NCBI GenBank assembly: GCA_910584155.1
Contig: CAJTYG010000013.1
Span: 1-30,770 of the forward strand
Direction: 5' to 3'
Source: an uncultured Christensenella sp.
GTDB lineage: Bacteria; Bacillota; Clostridia; Christensenellales; CAG-917
Length of the DNA stretch: 30,770 nucleotides
Numbering within the stretch: the stretch's first letter is position 1; each line of letters starts with the position of its first letter. Below are positions 29,280-30,770 of the stretch, piece after piece. Position numbers and translations under genes: made by a program. The notes below the pieces were generated by a model. That model was not told the origin of the DNA. It did not search any database and saw only the letters and a list, made by a program, of their open reading frames with translations.

Positions 29280-30338
29280 ATGGTTTTAAACGTATTCTTG
29301 CTTATTTTAGGCATTGCCCTGCTCGTAAAAGGCGCAGATTGGTTTGTAAGCGGCTCAAGCCACATCGCAAAGGCTTTAAAAATACCGCCGCTCGTAATAG
29401 GACTTACACTCGTATCAATGGGCACAAGCGCTCCCGAAGCCTCGGTGAGCATAAACAGCGCCATACAAGGCATGAGCGATATGAGTCTCGGCAACGTAGT
29501 AGGCTCAAACATTTTCAATACCCTGTTCATCTTAGGCGTAAGCACTCTGATTTTACCCATGGCTATCCGCAATGAGATAAAGCGTTATGATATTCCCATA
29601 ATGCTTGCCTCTTATGTTATATTGATCATATTTTCATTTGCAATATCACCGCTCAAGCTAAGCACTGCGGAATCGATACTGCTGCTTTTAGCCTTTGTAA
29701 TATACACCGCATTTCTTATTTTACGAGCTATACGCTCAAAAAGACTAAATCCGCTCAACGAAAGGCTTATGAACGACGCCGTGCTCACCACGCCGCTAAA
29801 TGATTGCACAAATACGGCGCAAAATCAACAGAATATTCAAATCCGACAAAAGCCCCAAAACGACGATGAAAAGCCTGTAAAACAGAAACGCAAAAAGCCG
29901 CTTATTTTAAGTATTTTTATGGCAGCTATAGGGCTTGCAGGCGTAATATTCGGGGGCGATTTGGTAGTCGACAAGGCTTCCGAAATTGCCAAAGCACTCG
30001 GAATGAGTGAAATACTTGTCGGACTTACTATTGTCGCTGTCGGCACGTCCCTGCCCGAGCTTGTCACAAGCGTCGTCGCTTCAATAAAAAAGGAAAATGA
30101 CATTGCCATTGGCAACGTCGTCGGCTCAAACATCTTCAATATCGTCTTTATTTTGGGGCTGTCGTCATCTATAAACAACATAGTCCTTTCGGCAGACGCA
30201 CTTGTGGACGCATTGGTTATGCTCGGCTCAGGCATACTTGTCATGCTTCTCTGCTTTCTGCGTCCCAAACGTTGGCAAGGCGTGCTGATGATAGCCCTCT
30301 ATGTAGGCTATTTAGCATATATAATTTTGAGAAACTGA
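29280..30338 (+). CDS. CaCA-family cation antiporter (YrbG-like Na+/Ca2+ exchanger), probably Mn2+-responsive
   Basis: A 352-aa protein with two homologous halves of about five membrane segments each. The alpha repeats are visible as VIGLTLVSMGTSAPEASVS ... NVVGSNIFN (about residues 40-85) and VGLTIVAVGTSLPELVTS ... NVVGSNIFNIVF (about 247-295). The GTSxPE glutamates bind cations. A charged cytoplasmic loop (about 155-210, Gln/Asn/Lys-rich) separates the halves. Bacterial members exchange Na+ or H+ for Ca2+. A Mn2+-type riboswitch upstream suggests Mn2+ export or Mn2+/Ca2+ homeostasis here (inference). RBS AGGAGG precedes the ATG. Confidence 0.9.
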   Translation: MVLNVFLLILGIALLVKGADWFVSGSSHIAKALKIPPLVIGLTLVSMGTSAPEASVSINSAIQGMSDMSLGNVVGSNIFNTLFILGVSTLILPMAIRNEIKRYDIPIMLASYVILIIFSFAISPLKLSTAESILLLLAFVIYTAFLILRAIRSKRLNPLNERLMNDAVLTTPLNDCTNTAQNQQNIQIRQKPQNDDEKPVKQKRKKPLILSIFMAAIGLAGVIFGGDLVVDKASEIAKALGMSEILVGLTIVAVGTSLPELVTSVVASIKKENDIAIGNVVGSNIFNIVFILGLSSSINNIVLSADALVDALVMLGSGILVMLLCFLRPKRWQGVLMIALYVGYLAYIILRN

Positions 30339-30473
30339 AAATGTTTATATGTCTATAAAAATCACGCTAACTATCTCAAGCAAATTTACAAGCTACCATC
30401 TAAGATTTACAACTACCGTCAGATATTATAGCAAATATTTGTTTGTGCGTTAGTTTGAAATGCGGCAGTATCT

Positions 30474-30528
30474 TCGTGCTTTTCAAAAAAAGAAAAGCAC
30501 GTCATATCAACGTGCATTTTCGAGTGGT
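30474..30528. repeat. 55-bp intergenic repeat, copy 1
   Basis: Identical over 55 bp to 30716-30770. It begins with a 10-bp hairpin (CGTGCTTTTC/GAAAAGCACG around seven A residues), followed by a second small CACG...CGTG dyad and ends CGAGTGGT. Copies are 242 bp apart. Confidence 0.9.
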
Positions 30529-30715
30529 ACCCCCATAGGGAATCGCTCCGCTTGACAATACATTTGCCCCGCACCGCACAGGATAACACAACTCTCGCAC
30601 AACCCCTCATTATCTGCGCTATCACGCCTGCTGCGGGCAAACAATTCACAGGATTGTTTGCTTTCCTTGCGTTCGATTCCCTGTTTACGGATTTATAACT
30701 AGAAAATACATGGTA

Positions 30716-30770
30716 TCGTGCTTTTCAAAAAAAGAAAAGCACGTCATATCAACGTGCATTTTCGAGTGGT
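30716..30770. repeat. 55-bp intergenic repeat, copy 2 (runs to the window edge)
   Basis: A second copy of the hairpin-bearing repeat. It is cut by the window end, so the true repeat may be longer than 55 bp and further copies may follow. Confidence 0.9.

Larger units (their letters stand above)
30339..30770. other. Gene-free right end, 432 bp
   Basis: No convincing coding sequence: the longest frame here (minus strand, 76 codons) crosses the repeat hairpin and lacks an RBS. The stretch holds two copies of a 55-bp repeat and otherwise shows no recognisable promoter, tRNA or rRNA. Confidence 0.6.

Noticed and set aside
30419..30649. 76-codon minus-strand frame at the right end
   Set aside because: It crosses the 55-bp hairpin repeat and has no RBS or recognisable domain.
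30670..30690. GTTCGATTCC resembling a tRNA T-loop
   Set aside because: The flanking bases do not form the T stem and no acceptor, D or anticodon arms are present.

Overview
The window looks like the chromosome of an anaerobic, low-to-mid GC Firmicute of the Clostridia, most likely an uncultured gut lineage. Signs of this are the NfnAB electron-bifurcating pair, AGGAGG-type ribosome binding sites, perfect TTGACA/TATAAT promoters, lipoproteins carrying 'SAYEIW...FLDWLKG' collagen-like modules and InlB-type repeats, and queuine/preQ1 salvage genes. A placement near Christensenellales/Borkfalkia-like bacteria is only an impression from the lipoprotein style.

Layout. (1) 139-5471, minus strand: a tight run DUF3343 - nth - nfnA - nfnB - obg - PHP phosphoesterase, with a divergent cysteine-desulfurase-like gene at 5572-6693. 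(2) 6744-10707, minus: a large InlB/LRR surface lipoprotein, an AT-rich PD-(D/E)XK nuclease-like gene and an ASCH-domain gene. (3) 10931-15054: a tRNA-Thr(CGT) whose 3' half is the attachment site of a compact integrated element of about 4.05 kb. The 47-bp core is duplicated at both ends. The element carries a rolling-circle Rep (HUH), a sigma-like factor overlapping a tyrosine integrase, two small unknown genes, and an XRE regulator read divergently from three operators spaced exactly 29 bp apart. (4) 15112-18359: 12-bp repeats, an XRE regulator, a collagen-like/BspA-LRR lipoprotein behind a perfect promoter, and a small partner gene. (5) 18606-20130, minus: a queuosine-precursor transporter and a radical SAM protein (queuine-lyase candidate) behind a preQ1-I-like riboswitch with terminator. 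(6) 20188-22656: a TetR - ABC ATPase - FtsX permease operon. (7) 22780-25006: a PAP2 phosphatase and an amidohydrolase. (8) 25102-25356: a promoter-hairpin-terminator unit that looks like 6S RNA. (9) 25392-27362: a lipoprotein with an aerolysin-like Ser/Thr-rich segment behind a long structured leader with an intrinsic terminator. (10) 27515-29056: NfeD plus SPFH/stomatin protein. (11) 29118-30338: a CaCA antiporter behind a yybP-ykoY (Mn2+) type riboswitch. (12) 30339-30770: gene-free, with a 55-bp repeat present twice.

The strongest stories are the self-contained tRNA-Thr element with its lambda-like three-operator switch, and the amount of RNA-based control: preQ1 and Mn2+ switches, an uncharacterised attenuator leader and a 6S-like RNA. 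All calls come from reading the sequence; no database search or folding program was run.
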